From: CAWAVN01 sp963844315
GTDB taxonomy: Bacteria; Planctomycetota; Planctomycetia; Planctomycetales; Planctomycetaceae
Direction of reading: 5' to 3'
NCBI GenBank assembly: GCA_963844315.1
Contig: CAWJOC010000015.1
Location: 62,001-126,000 of the forward strand
Length of the DNA: 64,000 nt
Shown here one piece after another: positions 16,158-27,207 of the stretch (positions are counted from its first letter, which is position 1; each line of letters opens with the position of its first letter). Below the pieces are notes generated by a model. The model searched no databases, was not told where the DNA came from, and saw only the letters and a program-made list of their open reading frames with translations. Made by a program: the position numbers and the translations under genes.

Positions 16158-16993
16158 GAAGATTCCGCTGAACCTGGCCAACCCATGCTGGATGTTCCTT
16201 CGCGCTTGAGGAAGTGACTGTGCTTCCGCCGGGCGATGGTCGCCACGCGGGAAGCACGAACCCAAGCGAAAGGGAACCAAAATGGCAACGAAACGAACCC
16301 CAAAAGCCCAACCCAAGTCCGCGAAGAAGACCACGGCGAAGCCAAACCCCCAAGACGGTGACCAAATCGCCTAAACGCGAAACCAAAGCCACGGCGGGCT
16401 ACACCACCTCCCACTCAAGAACTTTGATATGGGCCTTTCCTCTTTGGCGTGGAGTTCGGCGGCAATCCTCTCCATTTCCGCGTCGGTTGGAATCGTGATG
16501 TTGTGATACGCGGGTTTGGGAATTTCCAGTTTTGCACCTTCACTCGAACCGTTCGAGATTCAACCACTTTCACGCCCCCCAAATTTGCCCACAGGGAACG
16601 AACCTGGAACCCAAAAAAAATTCCCCGCCGGATTCATTTTACCAGCAAGGGTCGGCGTGGGGATTATATTGCGACCATTCCCAAACCCAGTTCGCTGACC
16701 TCGGCCTTCGAAAATCGCCTTTTTTCAGTGTATAGGCGTTGATCTTCCACGCCGGAAATCGAAAAAACCCATCCAGGGCTTCGAGGATGCCCCAGGAACG
16801 CCGCTCCGCTCAAGATGACATCCCAGTCGCCCGAAGTGCCCGCCGTCAGCCAGCGAATTCCCAAGGAGCTGGGAAGAGCAATCACCCCTTCTCCGAAACC
16901 GGTTTCATGGGCGAACTGCGGCAAGGCCAGGGCGGGCGGCAGGGGAAGCAAGGGGGACAATCAGACAAGCCGAACGTCGAGGAACGGCTGGCT
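16158..16993. other. gene-poor remnant region
   Basis: No intact gene. It holds a 30-residue Lys/Ala-rich frame on + (16282-16374, MATKRTPKAQPKSAKK) and, on -, a short broken frame reading IPTDAEMERIAAELHAKE near 16440-16500 and a 98-codon frame (16664-16960, ALPSSLGIRWLTAGTSGDW) without recognisable domains. These look like decayed accessory genes. Confidence 0.35.
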
Positions 16994-17906
16994 TCATTCC
17001 GTTTCCGACTCGCCCGCGCCGGCCGCGGCCAGTTTTTTGTCGTACCATTCCTGGTAGGTCTCGTCCGTCTGCTCGACTTTCCAGGCGGTCCGCCCGTTAA
17101 TGTTTCCCGCATTAACCACGGCCCCACCGGCACTGGGGCTGCTGAAACCCACGTCTTCCGCAAAGACATAATAGCCGGGATCATGGCTGTCGATGAGTTT
17201 CGCATCGGCCAGGAGTTGGTCCCGTTGCGACTTGTACGATGTCCACCCCTTTAACCCTTCCTTGCGGGCGAGTGAGCCCTTGAGGACCACGAACTCGCCG
17301 CCGACCTCGCGGGCCTTGGCCGTCGCCCCCTTCACGGCCATGACGAAGAGCGGCGATTCCACGTCGATCAGGTCGGTGGTGTCCACCGCGGAAGGCTTCG
17401 GTTGCAAGAACCCGAAACTGAGCAAGGGGAACATCATCTGGACCTGTTCGAGGAAATACTCCATGTCGGCGACATCCGGTTCAGGGAGCGGGGGAAGCGG
17501 CGGGGCGGTCAATTGACCACCGTTGCCCGCCCGGCAACTTGGGCCATCTGGATCACCCGGCTTTCCAAGTATCGCCCGTGGGACTTGGTGAGGTTCTGGT
17601 CCTTGCTGATGACGAACACGACGCGGTTCCAGAAGTCCTTGGATGCGTCTTTGTCGTGAATCACCAGACGGGTCCAAACGCTGTCCCCCTCGCCAACATA
17701 CACCTTTTCCTTACCCGGGAGCGTCTGGGGTCGGGCCCGACCAAGCAATAAATCCCGGTGCGTTTCACCTCGTCACGTTTCGCCAGGGCCGCAAGCTGCG
17801 ACCGTGGGGCCACGATGACCTTACCGGTCCAGTTGATGATCTCGGCGGTGAGCACTCCCGTGGGAACGCCATCGACGAGGTAGATTTGGATCGTGCGACC
17901 TTTCAC
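16994..17906 (-). CDS. GIY-YIG nuclease family protein with C-terminal DUF4357, frameshifted
   Basis: About 300 residues assembled from three frames. Start ATG 17906 (MKGRTIQIYLVDGVPTG); 'TGIYCLVGPDP' and 'KVYVGEGDSVWTRL' form the GIY-YIG strand pair (here GIY and YVG), with 'FWNRVVFVISKDQNLTKSH' and 'RYLESR' supplying the catalytic Arg/Glu region. The C-terminal part 'FVVLKGSLARKEG' to 'SPSAGGAVVNAGNINGRTAWK' is DUF4357. This domain pair is a well-known putative nuclease family found near restriction and mobile genes. Frame changes near 17740 and 17520. Last gene of a minus-strand accessory cluster. Confidence 0.75.
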
Positions 17907-17942
17907 GTCATTCTCCCATTGTTGATGTGTGCGTCGTCGAAT

Positions 17943-18137
17943 TCACCGCGGGCAAGGGGCCACCCAAGCGCCCACGACTTCATCGGAGTCCCGCCCGCTG
18001 ATCTCCTTGCCCATGGCGTCCGCAATCAAGTCGAGAAGGCGGGCAGCCCGGTCACGCATGAACTCGTGGAACGAATCCACCCGAAAGGCGAGTGGGGCCA
18101 ATTTTGTAGTTTTTCCTGCGTCGTGAGGTGTTCGCAC
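17943..18137 (-). CDS. small hypothetical protein upstream of the GIY-YIG gene
   Basis: 64 residues: MRTPHDAGKTTKLAPLAFRV then an amphipathic helix 'FHEFMRDRAARLLDLIADAMGKEI'. It looks like the C-terminal helix of a larger protein (restriction-like DUF262 proteins end this way) or a short stand-alone gene. It precedes the GIY-YIG gene by 36 bp, so it may be co-transcribed. Confidence 0.35.
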   Translation of the reverse strand: MRTPHDAGKTTKLAPLAFRVDSFHEFMRDRAARLLDLIADAMGKEISGRDSDEVVGAWVAPCPR

Positions 18138-18377
18138 GGAGCTTTTCCGCCGATGATGCGGTTTGTGACTTACCCCATCCTTGTGGAAAGGGTCAAGGGT
18201 GGGTCAGTATGAGTTGCCAGACAGTTTTTCACAATGGATGGATTGGTTAGCCACGTGGCTTCATAGCCAAGCCGCTGGCGGTTGTCGATTGTAATCCTCG
18301 GCAGAGTTTTTGTCGTGGGGCGACGGGACAGGCTTTATGATTTTGCCGTTCAGGGCAAATTCGGGGGCGGAATGATC

Positions 18378-19521
18378 TCACGAGAACAGTAGGTTTCCGG
18401 ATTTCTGTTTAGGTGGAAGAAATAGGCGAGGGTTGTTTTTGGCGGCAAATGACCCTGTGTAATCGTCAGCTGCAATCAAGCCGTCCTTCTTCATGGTTCG
18501 GATCACTTCATTTAAGTGTTTCTCTAGCCAAAGCTCATCCCGAAGGAGGTTGGCCAGGTCGTGCCACCGTTTCGGCAGGTCCGACAACTTGGACTCGACC
18601 CACCAAGTCAGTGGCTTCAAGTTCGGTTCCCGCTCGATGAGGAGTTGCTGTGCTGGGTTGTCCGACTTGCTGGCATAATAGCCGCCATCCGGACATGCCT
18701 TCCAGATGCACTCCTTCATCAAATCCCTGCCCGCCTCGTGCTTGGTCAGATGTAGCAGGAAGTACCGAATCCGTCCCTTGTCGAGCATTCGGATATACGT
18801 GCCCCAGCGTGCCCCGGTCATCTGCCGGAAGACTTCGGCGCACTGCTCGGCCCGGTCGTGCTCGTCAGGAGCCTCGATCATTCTCCAACCGTCGCCGTGG
18901 AACACAGCATTTAACGTCTCCACCATCCCTGGTTGTTTCCCGCTCCGTGCGAGGGTGATCGCCATGTCGAGTTCACGCCAGATGACATTGACGAAAAGTT
19001 CGACCTTAGGAAAGGACAGCAGTCGCCGCAGCAGTTCGCCAGGAAGTTTGAAGCCATACGGGTCCACGAAGACGAAACTCGGAGCGAGTTGCTTGCCATC
19101 CTTGACAGATTGTTGAATCGCCCCGTCAATGATCTTAAAGCAAGAGCCACTTCCCGTCGCCGACAAAAACATTCTTCGGCAGCGTGTGGGCCTCCAGTTC
19201 CTTCTTCAAGACGACAGCGTTCTGCTCGTCCTGCTCGATGAAGTAGAAGCGGACCTCGGTGTTCTGGAGAATGCGGTCGCGTGACTGGTGCTGGAGCAAC
19301 GTCGACAATGCGACCAGTGGCGATCCGAGTTGGCCGTTCATGTACTTGCCTCGCCCTGCGTGGGTGTCGATATACACAAGCCGTTTGGACGCCCCCGGAC
19401 CAAGGGCCAGTTTCGGGAACCAGCCGTTCAAGTAATGCCTGATGAGGGCATGTTTCGTGTGCTGGAGGTTGGAATACTGCGACCAGTATTCCGGGTTATC
19501 GTCATTGGTCGGCATGGTCAT
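18378..19521 (-). CDS. tcmP: three-Cys-motif partner protein TcmP, frameshifted
   Basis: About 380 residues from ATG 19521 (MTMPTNDDNPEYWSQYSNLQ), 16 bp after the previous stop. 'YWSQYSNLQHTKHALIRHYL' and 'LVYIDTHAGRGKYMNGQLGSP' are hallmark TcmP sequences, the latter a methyltransferase-like glycine loop. After a one-base shift near 19150 come 'FVFVDPYGFKLPGELL' (DPYG, motif IV-like) and a C-terminal winged helix. TcmP is found beside a three-Cys-motif/Gp37-Gp68-like partner; that partner is not obvious here. Biochemical role unknown. Confidence 0.8.
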
Positions 19522-19537
19522 CGGCTTATGGACACCT

Positions 19538-20343
19538 TTACTTCTCGATTTTTTCCGCAAACAACCGCAGTGTATTCTGGATTAGGTCCCCCACATGACC
19601 CTTGTGAGGGGTTTTCAATCCGCAATCGCCTTCACAAACGCTTCCCGCACATCCCCATAAAAACAGGACGTTGACCCTGGTCGCCATTTCGTCTGAAAGT
19701 TCCACGCACTGCCTTCGGGCCGATACGGGCATTGCGACCGCCCTCCAGTTCCAAAGACCGGGCATTCATAAACGGGAAACCTAAAAAATAGAAAGAACCT
19801 GGAGCGATCAATAAATACGGGGTCGAGTTTCCGGAGTGTCTGAGGTTGTTTTCGCACAAAAGCCCGAAGCTGGAAATTTGCCGGCGTCTGGGGATGCGGA
19901 TGGTGATACTCGTAATCCGTCTATCGCAATCAGCACCTTTTGAACCTTTGGAAGTAGTGCAGTAATGACGGGTGTGTAATCGTACTCGGAAAGCCGTTCC
20001 GTTGTCGGATGGGCTAGCATCTTGTTCAGAATCCAGCAAGGGTAGCCAACTGCGTTCCGATCACGATAGGTTGCCTTCAATTCGCTTATACTCAGCCGAT
20101 TGTTTGGATCCTTCTCAAAATCCGGGAGGAGTTTTTTTACGCGATGTCGTCGGTTTCCTTTCCTTTCGAGAGCAGAATATCAACCAACTCCCGCAAGTGA
20201 AGGCACAAACTTTCTACAGCCGATTCCCTGAGAAACTTGGGTGACGCATCCCTTCCTGCGGGGTTTGAGAGAAATGGGAGTTTGTCAAATACCCGGTTGC
20301 GAATATCATCAAAAACTTCCCAAGGGTTCAGTTTTGTGGGCAT
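19538..20343 (-). CDS. HEPN-like hypothetical protein, several frameshifts
   Basis: Starts at ATG 20343 (MPTKLNPWEVFDDIRNRVF). Helical region 'SAVESLCLHLRELVDILLSKG', then after a shift in an A run near 20137 'ISELKATYRDRNAVGYPCW' and 'LNKMLAHPTTERLSEYDYT', an arrangement like HEPN/Abi proteins (N/R..LAH). Further frames read 'QLRAFVRKQPQTLRKLDPVF' and end 'LIQNTLRLFAEKIEK' at 19538, just before TcmP. It could be one or two genes; the break points prevent a decision. HEPN assignment is inference from pattern. Confidence 0.4.
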
Positions 20344-20388
20344 AGGTCTCCCTCGATGTGATTCAAAGAATTGATCGCCCGAAACGGC

Positions 20389-20839
20389 TTACCCCGCTTG
20401 GTGGTTTCTGTACCGAGCGAACAGAAAATCCATGAAGAATTTGCCGAATTCGGGATCATCGTTGATTTGCTTGTAGAACTTGAAATTCGTGTCGATGAGT
20501 TCTTGGATCTTGTCGTTGGCCACGTTGTCGAAGGTCAGGCGCGGCGTTTTCCGGGGTGTTGACTTTCATGCTGGTTTCCAAGGAAACATCGTCTGCCAGC
20601 ATTTCTTCCAGGCTTTTTATGAAAACCCGGTCTTCCTCGGAAAACTTTGTCCCGAAGCGTTCATTGAGTTCCTTGATGATATTGGAAAGCGGTTCGGGAT
20701 TTTCTGCTTCCTGGCCGAACACGTCCTTGGGTTTGATGGGTTCCAATTCGACTTGACCGCGTGGAAGGCTGAGTTTGCCTTTGCGGGTCTGCTTTAATGT
20801 GTAGGATTCCATGTCGATGTTGTTTTGGATTCCAATCAT
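20389..20839 (-). pseudogene. HsdR C-terminal remnant of a second type I restriction enzyme
   Basis: Contains 'MESYTLKQTRKGKLSLPRG', 'LSNIIKELNERFGTKFSEED' and 'VFIKSLEEMLADDVSLE', then, after a shift near 20570, 'LTFDNVANDKIQELIDTNF' and 'GKFFMDFLFARYRNHQAG'. This is the C-terminal domain of EcoR124/EcoKI-type HsdR, different from the EcoEI-type C terminus of the complete hsdR at 24.8-27.2 kb. Only about 150 residues remain, starting where hsdS ends. It is a scar of a rearranged or replaced type I locus. Confidence 0.7.
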
Positions 20840-20855
20840 CCTTAGGTTCCACGAT

Positions 20856-22616
20856 TCAGACTGCCCGCACCCGCCCGTTTTGTTTGTCGGCCCCACTTCG
20901 CCCGACGACGTCCAGAATCGCCGCCACCATCGCTTCTAGCAACTCTTCCGCCGAAGCCTCCCGCCGGGCGAGTTGGGCTTCCAGAGTGTCGCAAAGGGCT
21001 ATGAGTTCTTGCACACGCTGCACGATGCGTTTTTGCTCATTTGTGGGCGGGATTGGAATGAGCGTAAAGGTTAGTTTCGTGCCGTTGAAATTGGCTTGCC
21101 CGCATTGTTGCGTGACTTCGGGTTCGATTTGAGTCTTCCGAAAATACTCGGCGTTCATCGCCATATTCACATAGTCAGGGATAACCGAAGAAAACAATGT
21201 GGTGCGGATCAAATAGGATGCAAACGTGTGCGTGTCGGCCTCACCCTTGTAAATTCCCGTTTTTCCGACGAGTTCAAGGCTGTTTGTCCGATTGAAAAGA
21301 ATGTCATCAGGTTTGAGGAACAGCCGGGGCAAGTCTTTGATCTTTTTGGGCACGTATTTCAACTTCTCCAAAATGATGCGACCATCCCGAATGTTATTCA
21401 TCCTTAGCGTGGGGACCCCGTGTGGTATTTCGGACGCCTTCTGACCTGTTCCGTATTCGACAACTTTGGCCAAGTGACCGAAACGCACCCATTTCCAATG
21501 AGGCGGAAGTTCAAATGGGCCAAATTCAATGGGGGGCATGGGTTTTGATTTCTTGATTTCACCTTTCGCGATGAGCCGCTCGCGTTCCTCGGCAATAGCC
21601 TTCGACAAAGCCGCCGCCGGTTCGTCGTTTGGGTCTTGTTCGACCAGTTTGCCCATGACGGCGAGTTGGAGGAGGGTTTGGCGGAGTTGGGCGAGGGATT
21701 CGGGGCGGGCGAAAAGGGTGTCGAAGTGAGTGTTGAGACGCTGCCACGCCGGGGCGAACTGGCTCTGATCCGCTGCTTTGGTCAAGCGGTCCAAGGCCGC
21801 TGCGCTCATCCGCACCCGCACCGCCCGCTGCTCGGTTTGCCGGGCCTCCAACTCATCGCACAGCCGCATCAACTCATCCACCTTCGCCACAATCCGCCGC
21901 TGCTCGGCAAGGGGGGCAAGTGGAACAATTGCATCATTGAGTTTGGCCAGCGTGACTCTTGTAATTGCCACGCCTGTCATTCCTGCCCGCATTTGACCAT
22001 AGAAAAATGGCGACCGAAGTACATAAAGAGCAAACCTTGCATCGAGTTCGGCTGGGCGTTTTAGCAACGCCACGCTTGATAGCATACTAAAGGGTTCGCC
22101 CAGATTATTGATAGTTACAACGCCCGTGGTTGCCCCGTCTTTAATGTAGAGGATATCGCCGACTTCGGGATCGCATCGGCATAGATTTCAGTATGAACTT
22201 CTTCTGCTACGTAAGTGATATTTGACAGTTCCACTCCATAGGCTTTAATGTTTTTTGCTGTCACGTATTTGAATTTGCCGCGAGAATCGTTTGCCGGTGA
22301 ATTATGGGTTCCGTCCGTGATTTTCGAGAAACATTTCTCCTAGTCGAACCCAACTCCAAGAGGAGGGAATAGGAAATGGAATCTCACCGTGGCCAATCTT
22401 ATTGAGACGGACGTTTCTGATTCTCTTTTGTTCCAGAAGGTGCTTTCGCTGAGTCTCAATCGATTTCAACAGGTTCGCCGCCGGTTCATCTTTCGGAACT
22501 TGCTCAATCAACTTCCCTTGGACGGCCAGTTGCAGGATGAGGTTTCGGAGCTTCTTTACCCCGCCTTCGGTGTCCGTGAGCGGGGCGAAGTGAGTCAGGA
22601 AATCGGCAGGGGTCAT
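20856..22616 (-). CDS. hsdS: type I restriction-modification specificity subunit HsdS, frameshifted
   Basis: About 585 residues. ATG 22616 overlaps the hsdM stop (ATGA). Two target-recognition domains: 'GEIPFPIPSSWSWVRLGEMF' begins the first and 'FGPFELPPHWKWVRFGHLAK' the second, each preceded by the conserved helix (LRNLILQLAVQGKLIEQVPKDEPA / LRQTLLQLAVMGKLVEQDPN, near-identical repeats). 'PPLAEQRRIVAKVDELM' and 'PPTNEQKRIVQRVQELI' end the domains. HsdS recognises the split DNA target for M2S and R2M2S complexes. Frame breaks near 22310-22090. Otherwise complete. Confidence 0.88.
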
Positions 22617-24054
22617 TGGGGGCGGTCCAGGGCGGCTTGGAGTTCTTGGCGAAGTTGGTCGCGGGTGGCTTGGATTTGGGTTTCAAGGGTCTGGAACTCG
22701 GCCAAGAGTTCATCCGGATCGCCGGGGCCAAGGTCCGCCGCGTGCGGGTTTTTGCGGTCGAGGTTATAACCGGCGGCTTTGATGTCCTCGGCGGAGACTT
22801 TCCAGGCGTATTCGGTTTCCTTCCGCTTCTTCCACCATTTCCTTTCGGGCTGGAACTCATCAATGTGAATGGGGCGGGTTTTGTTGTAGGACTTCTGGCC
22901 TTCCGGGTAGGGATGCTCGTAATACCAAACGTGCTTGGTGGGATTGCCCTTCTCGAAGAACAACAGGTTCGTCTTGATGCCTGTGTACGGGTTAAAGACG
23001 CCATTGGGCAAGCGCACGATGGTGTGCAGGTTGCATTCTTCGAGCAGCTTTTCCTTGATGCGGGTTTTGACGCCTTCGCCGAACAACAAGCCATCGGGCA
23101 GCACAATCGCCGCCCTGCCGCCTTCTTTCAAAAGCTGGATGATCAGCACCAAAAACAAATCGGCGGTTTCGCGCGTGCGGAAGGCTTGGGGGAAATTGTT
23201 CTCGATGCCATCTTCCTCCATGCCGCCAAAGGGCGGGTTGGTGACGATCACATCCACGCGGTCCTTTGGGTCCGTAATCCTGTAGCGGGCGGGCCAGGGT
23301 GTTATCGTGGTCGATGCTCGTAGGCATATCGACCCGTGCAGGATCATGTTCGTCACGCAGAGCAAATGCGGTAGTTGCTTTTTCTCCACGCCATGAATCG
23401 AGCTTGGAGCATTTCCTCATCCTGGGGCGTTTTGACTTGGCTCTTGCGGATATGCTCGATGGCGCAGGTCAAAAACCCGCCCGTGCCGCACGCCGGGTCG
23501 AGAACATTTCGCCAAGCTGCGGGTTGACCATCTCCACCATGAACTGCGTGACGGCTCTGGGGGTGTAATACTCGCCCGCGTTCCCAGCGCATTGCAGATC
23601 GCGGAGGATTTGCTCGTAGATGCTGCCGAAGATGTGCCGGTCTTCCGAGCGGTTGAAGTCGATCTCGTTCAGATCCGGTTGATGACCTGGCGGAGCAGGT
23701 GGCCGGACTTCATGTAGTTGTAGGCATCCTCGAAGGCGTTTTTGATCACCTTCTTGAGCGGATCATTCCCCACGGACAGGTTTTTCAGGGCTGGAAATAA
23801 TTCCAGGTTCACAAAATCCAAGAGCTTGTCGCCCGTGAGTCCTTCGGGTCCGCCGCCCAATTCCGCCAGCGGAGCTTTTCGGGAATGGGCGATTTGTATT
23901 TGGGATTTAAGAGTTCGTGTTCCTGCTCGCGGTCATCGAATACCTTGAGGAAGATCAACCACACCATCTGCCCGATGCGCTGGGCATCGCCATCGACGCC
24001 CACATCCTTCCGCATCGTGTCCTGAATGGATTTGATTTGCGCACTGCTGACCAT
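22613..24054 (-). CDS. hsdM: type I restriction-modification N6-adenine methylase HsdM, frameshifted
   Basis: About 480 residues from ATG 24054 (MVSSAQIKSIQDTMRKDVG). Helical N-terminal domain with 'VWLIFLKVFDDREQE', SAM-binding motif I 'VLDPACGTGGFLTCA', catalytic motif IV 'VIVTNPPFGGMEE' and 'AAIVLPDGLLFGEG'. 'HIDEFQPERKWWKKRKETEYAWKV' is the usual C-terminal segment. Needs at least four one-base corrections (around 23865, 23680, 23580, 23390). HsdM methylates adenine within the HsdS target. Overlaps hsdS by four bases. Confidence 0.88.
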
Positions 24055-24100
24055 TTGGGATTCAAATTTCCTTAGAGTTCGTGAAGGGATGCGTGAAAAG

Positions 24101-24295
24101 TCAATGCAAGCTGTGATGACTTATTTTTCCGAGCCAGTTGTAGTAACTTCTTTCTCGATTCCCCAGGGCCATCTTGGTTGCGTAGTCCGCTTTCACGGGG
24201 TTCTTCCGAAGTACATATGTGCCGTTCTTGAATCGATAGTGTTGGTACAAATACGTGCCTGCTGCCACATGGTTGTAGTTCCACTTTTTGGTCAT
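24101..24295 (-). CDS. small hypothetical protein inside the hsd locus
   Basis: 64 residues: MTKKWNYNHVAAGTYLYQHY, 'RFKNGTYVLRKNPVKADYATKMALGNRERSYY'-type basic and aromatic sequence. Located between hsdM and the HExxH gene, on the same strand as both. No family recognised. Could be a small DNA-associated or inhibitor protein; no evidence for either. Confidence 0.4.
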   Translation of the reverse strand: MTKKWNYNHVAAGTYLYQHYRFKNGTYVLRKNPVKADYATKMALGNRERSYYNWLGKISHHSLH

Positions 24296-24347
24296 TTCGT
24301 CAGCATGGACCTCAACAAGCGTGTATGGGTATCTACGGAGACGTGGT

Positions 24348-24753
24348 TCAAACTTTATTATCCCTAAAAGATTCCTCGGGGGTCATATTGTCGCGATTTT
24401 TTCCAATCGCATACTGGTAGATGTGACCCATTTCATGGGCAACAACTGACTCCATGATTTCGTTAGGCAGCAGTTGACACGTCGTCCAATTCATGGTGAT
24501 TTTTCCTCCTGCTTTGGCAACTGCCATTGACCCTGCTTCTCCGTTCCAGGGTTCTTGTAATATCAGCCAAACAATTACATCGCTCCATAATCGCTCGATC
24601 GACTGCCGATCCTCTTTGCGAATTTCTTCCCCAAACATTCAGGAAAACAGACTGGAATCGAATTAAGTCAGATTCATCAACGCCCTTACCACTTAAATCC
24701 ACTTGGATTGCGGTATCTGGCAAGCAAATCAAAACCGAATTGGGATTGGCCAT
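24348..24753 (-). CDS. HExxH zinc-peptidase-like protein inside the hsd locus, frameshifted
   Basis: About 134 residues from ATG 24753 (MANPNSVLICLPDTAIQVDL), with one frame change near 24630. The second half has 'EIMESVVAHEMGHIYQYAIG', a classic HExxH zinc-binding helix (HEMGH), preceded by a strand 'GKITMNWTTCQLLPNE'. Such small minimal gluzincin-like domains (ImmA/IrrE-type size) occur beside restriction or toxin genes. It sits between hsdR and hsdM where no protease is normally found. A third zinc ligand is not certain. Confidence 0.55.
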
Positions 24754-24783
24754 GAAATCACACTTTCCTCGATAGACGGGCAG

Positions 24784-27207
24784 TCATGCGGCTGAATAAA
24801 GCAGAGATTCCAATTCCCGAATCGCTTCAAGGTACTTGTCCCTTCCGCCGAAGGCTTTGATGAGTTCCACGGGCGTTCCCATTTGGGAAAAGGGATCGAC
24901 GGTGAGGGTATTGAGTTCCAAGAGGTCGTCCACGTTGTCGAACTTGCCATCGGCGTATTTCTCCAAGAGGGCATTCAAGACAGCGCGGGCCTGTTTACCG
25001 TACTTGGTGAAGTAGTTGCGTTTCTTGACGTTTTCCGCCCGCTCTTTCCGGGTGAGCGGAGGTTGATCGAAGGCGACGTGGCAAATCAGGTCGAAGGGAT
25101 CGAAGTCCTTGCCCACATCCTCGGCCAGCAAATCGAAAAACACGCCCCGCTCGGCCAGTTCATCAATGATGGCCTGTTCCGCCGGGCCTGGTTCCACATT
25201 TGGAGGAACTCGGCCAGCGAGGTAAATTCCTGCCCCACGCGCGTTTTGGTGTAGTCCTTGAGGGATTCGGTGATGAGCTTGCCGGTTTGCGGATCGAAGT
25301 AGTTGCACCGTCTCTCTTCCACCGCGCTCACTAACACATTTATCGACATAGGTTTTTTTTCGCTTGCCGGTTCCGCCGCCTCCGCCGTTCCCGGTATCTT
25401 CGCCGCCGGTTGTCCTGGGATCGCTTTCCGTGGATTCGCCGCCTTCGGTTTCGCTGGTTTCTCCGCCTTCGGTTTTTTTTCATCCTCGTCATCGGGCGGG
25501 ACGACCAGGGCCACCGGACTTGGGTTCATACATCTGAAATCGCCGGGCCATCAAATTTCTGATCGGCGAACAGTGCGGTGGCCTTTTTGAAGTCGATGAT
25601 CGTGAAATAGATCTTGCCGTAGTCTTCCTTGATCCGCGTGCCCCGCCCGATGATTTGCTTGAACTCCGTCATCGAGTGGATGGTTTTGTCGAGCACGATC
25701 AGTTTGCAGGTCTGGGCATCCACCCCCGTGGAAAGCAATTGGGACGGTGGTGACAATCACCGGATAAGCGCTTTCCGGGTGGATGAAGTTGTCGAGCTCG
25801 GCCTTGCCTTCGGGATTGTCGCCCGTGATTCGCATCACATATTTGCGGTTCTTGCGCGATAGGTCGGCGTTCTCGTTGACGAGGGCTGCCGCATCCGCTC
25901 CGCGTGTTCGATGTCCTCGCAAAACACGATGGTCTTCGTCGTAGCGGTCGGTCCCTTTGAGGAACTCGGTGACCTTCTCGGCCGCCAGTTCGGTGCGTTT
26001 TCCAGAGACCAATTGACCGGTCCATGTTCGTGACTGTTGTAGACCCGGTCCTCGACCAGTTCGCCGTATTTGTCGGCTTCGACCTTGCGGTGGCCGCCAG
26101 CCCTGGTCTTTATCGAAATCAATGCGGATCACCCGGTACGGGGCCAGAAACCCATCTCGAATGCCCTGTTTGAGCGAGTAGGTGTAAACCGGGTCGCCAA
26201 AGTAATGAAGGTTGGAAACATATTTGGTTTCCTTGGGCGTCGCGGTGAGTCCGATTTGGGTGGCGGAGTTGAAGTAGTCCAGGATCTCCCGCCACGGCGA
26301 ATCTTCTTTGCGCTTCCTCGATGGCATTCATCAATCACGATCAGGTCGAAGAAGTCGCGGGAGAATTGGGAATAGATGTTTTTCTTGGTTTCCGTCCCGG
26401 TGATGGCTTGGTAGAGGCTCAGGTAGATTTCAAAGGATTTGTCGATGTTGCGGTTGGTGATTTTGGTCAAGGCCGGTCCGAAGGGCTTGAAATCGTTCAC
26501 GCGGGTTTGATCGACCAGGATGTTTCGATCCGCCAAAAACAGAATCCGCTTTTTGAGACCGTGTTTCCACAATCGCCAAATGATTTGGAATGCCGTATAC
26601 GTTTTGCCAGTTCCGGTCGCCATCACCAACAACACCCGCTTTTGCCCGCGGGCGATGGCTTCGATGGTGCGGTTGATGGCATTCAGTTGGTAATACCGGG
26701 GGGCCTTGTCGCTGCCGTCGGAATAGAATTCATTCGTGACCAGCGGGCGGACTTCGGCGCGAGTCCCTTCCAATTGCAATACCGTTCCCACAAATCATCG
26801 GGCGAGGGGAACGCATCGAGGGCGATTTCCGTTTCGAGCTTCCCGCCGGTTTGGGTCTTGTCGTGAAATAAAAACCTATCGCCATTGGAGCTAAACACAA
26901 AAGGCACATCGAGGGCATCTCCATCGGCATAAAGCAGGGCTTGCTGCATCCCATCGCCGAGCAAATGGTTGTTGTCCTTGGCTTCCACGACGGCCAGCGG
27001 AAGATTCTCGCGGTAGGACAGCACATAATCCGCCCGCTTGCCCTTGCCCCGCCCGATACTTTTTCCCTTTACGATCACCTGCCCCGCCGTGAAGGAATGC
27101 TCGAAGCGAATTTGCGAGGTCAAATCCCACCCCGCCGCCACGATTGCGGGCGTGATGAACCGAGCGCAAATGTCCTGCTCACTGAGGGATGTTTTATCTA
27201 TCGCCAT
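24784..27207 (-). CDS. hsdR: type I restriction enzyme R subunit HsdR (EcoEI type), multiple frameshifts
   Basis: About 805 residues from ATG 27207 (MAIDKTSLSEQDICARFITP). N-terminal nuclease: 'RADYVLSYRENLPLAVVEAKD' (D..ExK). Then helicase: Walker A 'MATGTGKTYTAFQ', DECH box 'LIVIDECHRGSA', 'IGLTATP' motif III, 'FKQIIGRGTRI' motif VI. A Lys/Pro/Ala-rich linker (KPKAEKPAKPKAANPRK) precedes the EcoEI-type C-terminal domain 'LICHVAFDQPPLTRKERA' to 'ELIKAFGGRDKYLEAIRELE'. HsdR translocates DNA and cuts at collisions. At least five indels break the frame (about 26740, 26300, 26080-25870, 25730, 25530, 25200), several in homopolymers. Distal to hsdM by two small genes. Confidence 0.88.

Noticed and set aside
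22616..23323. Plus-strand 235-codon frame opposite hsdM
   Set aside because: Shadow of the NPPF-containing hsdM strand.
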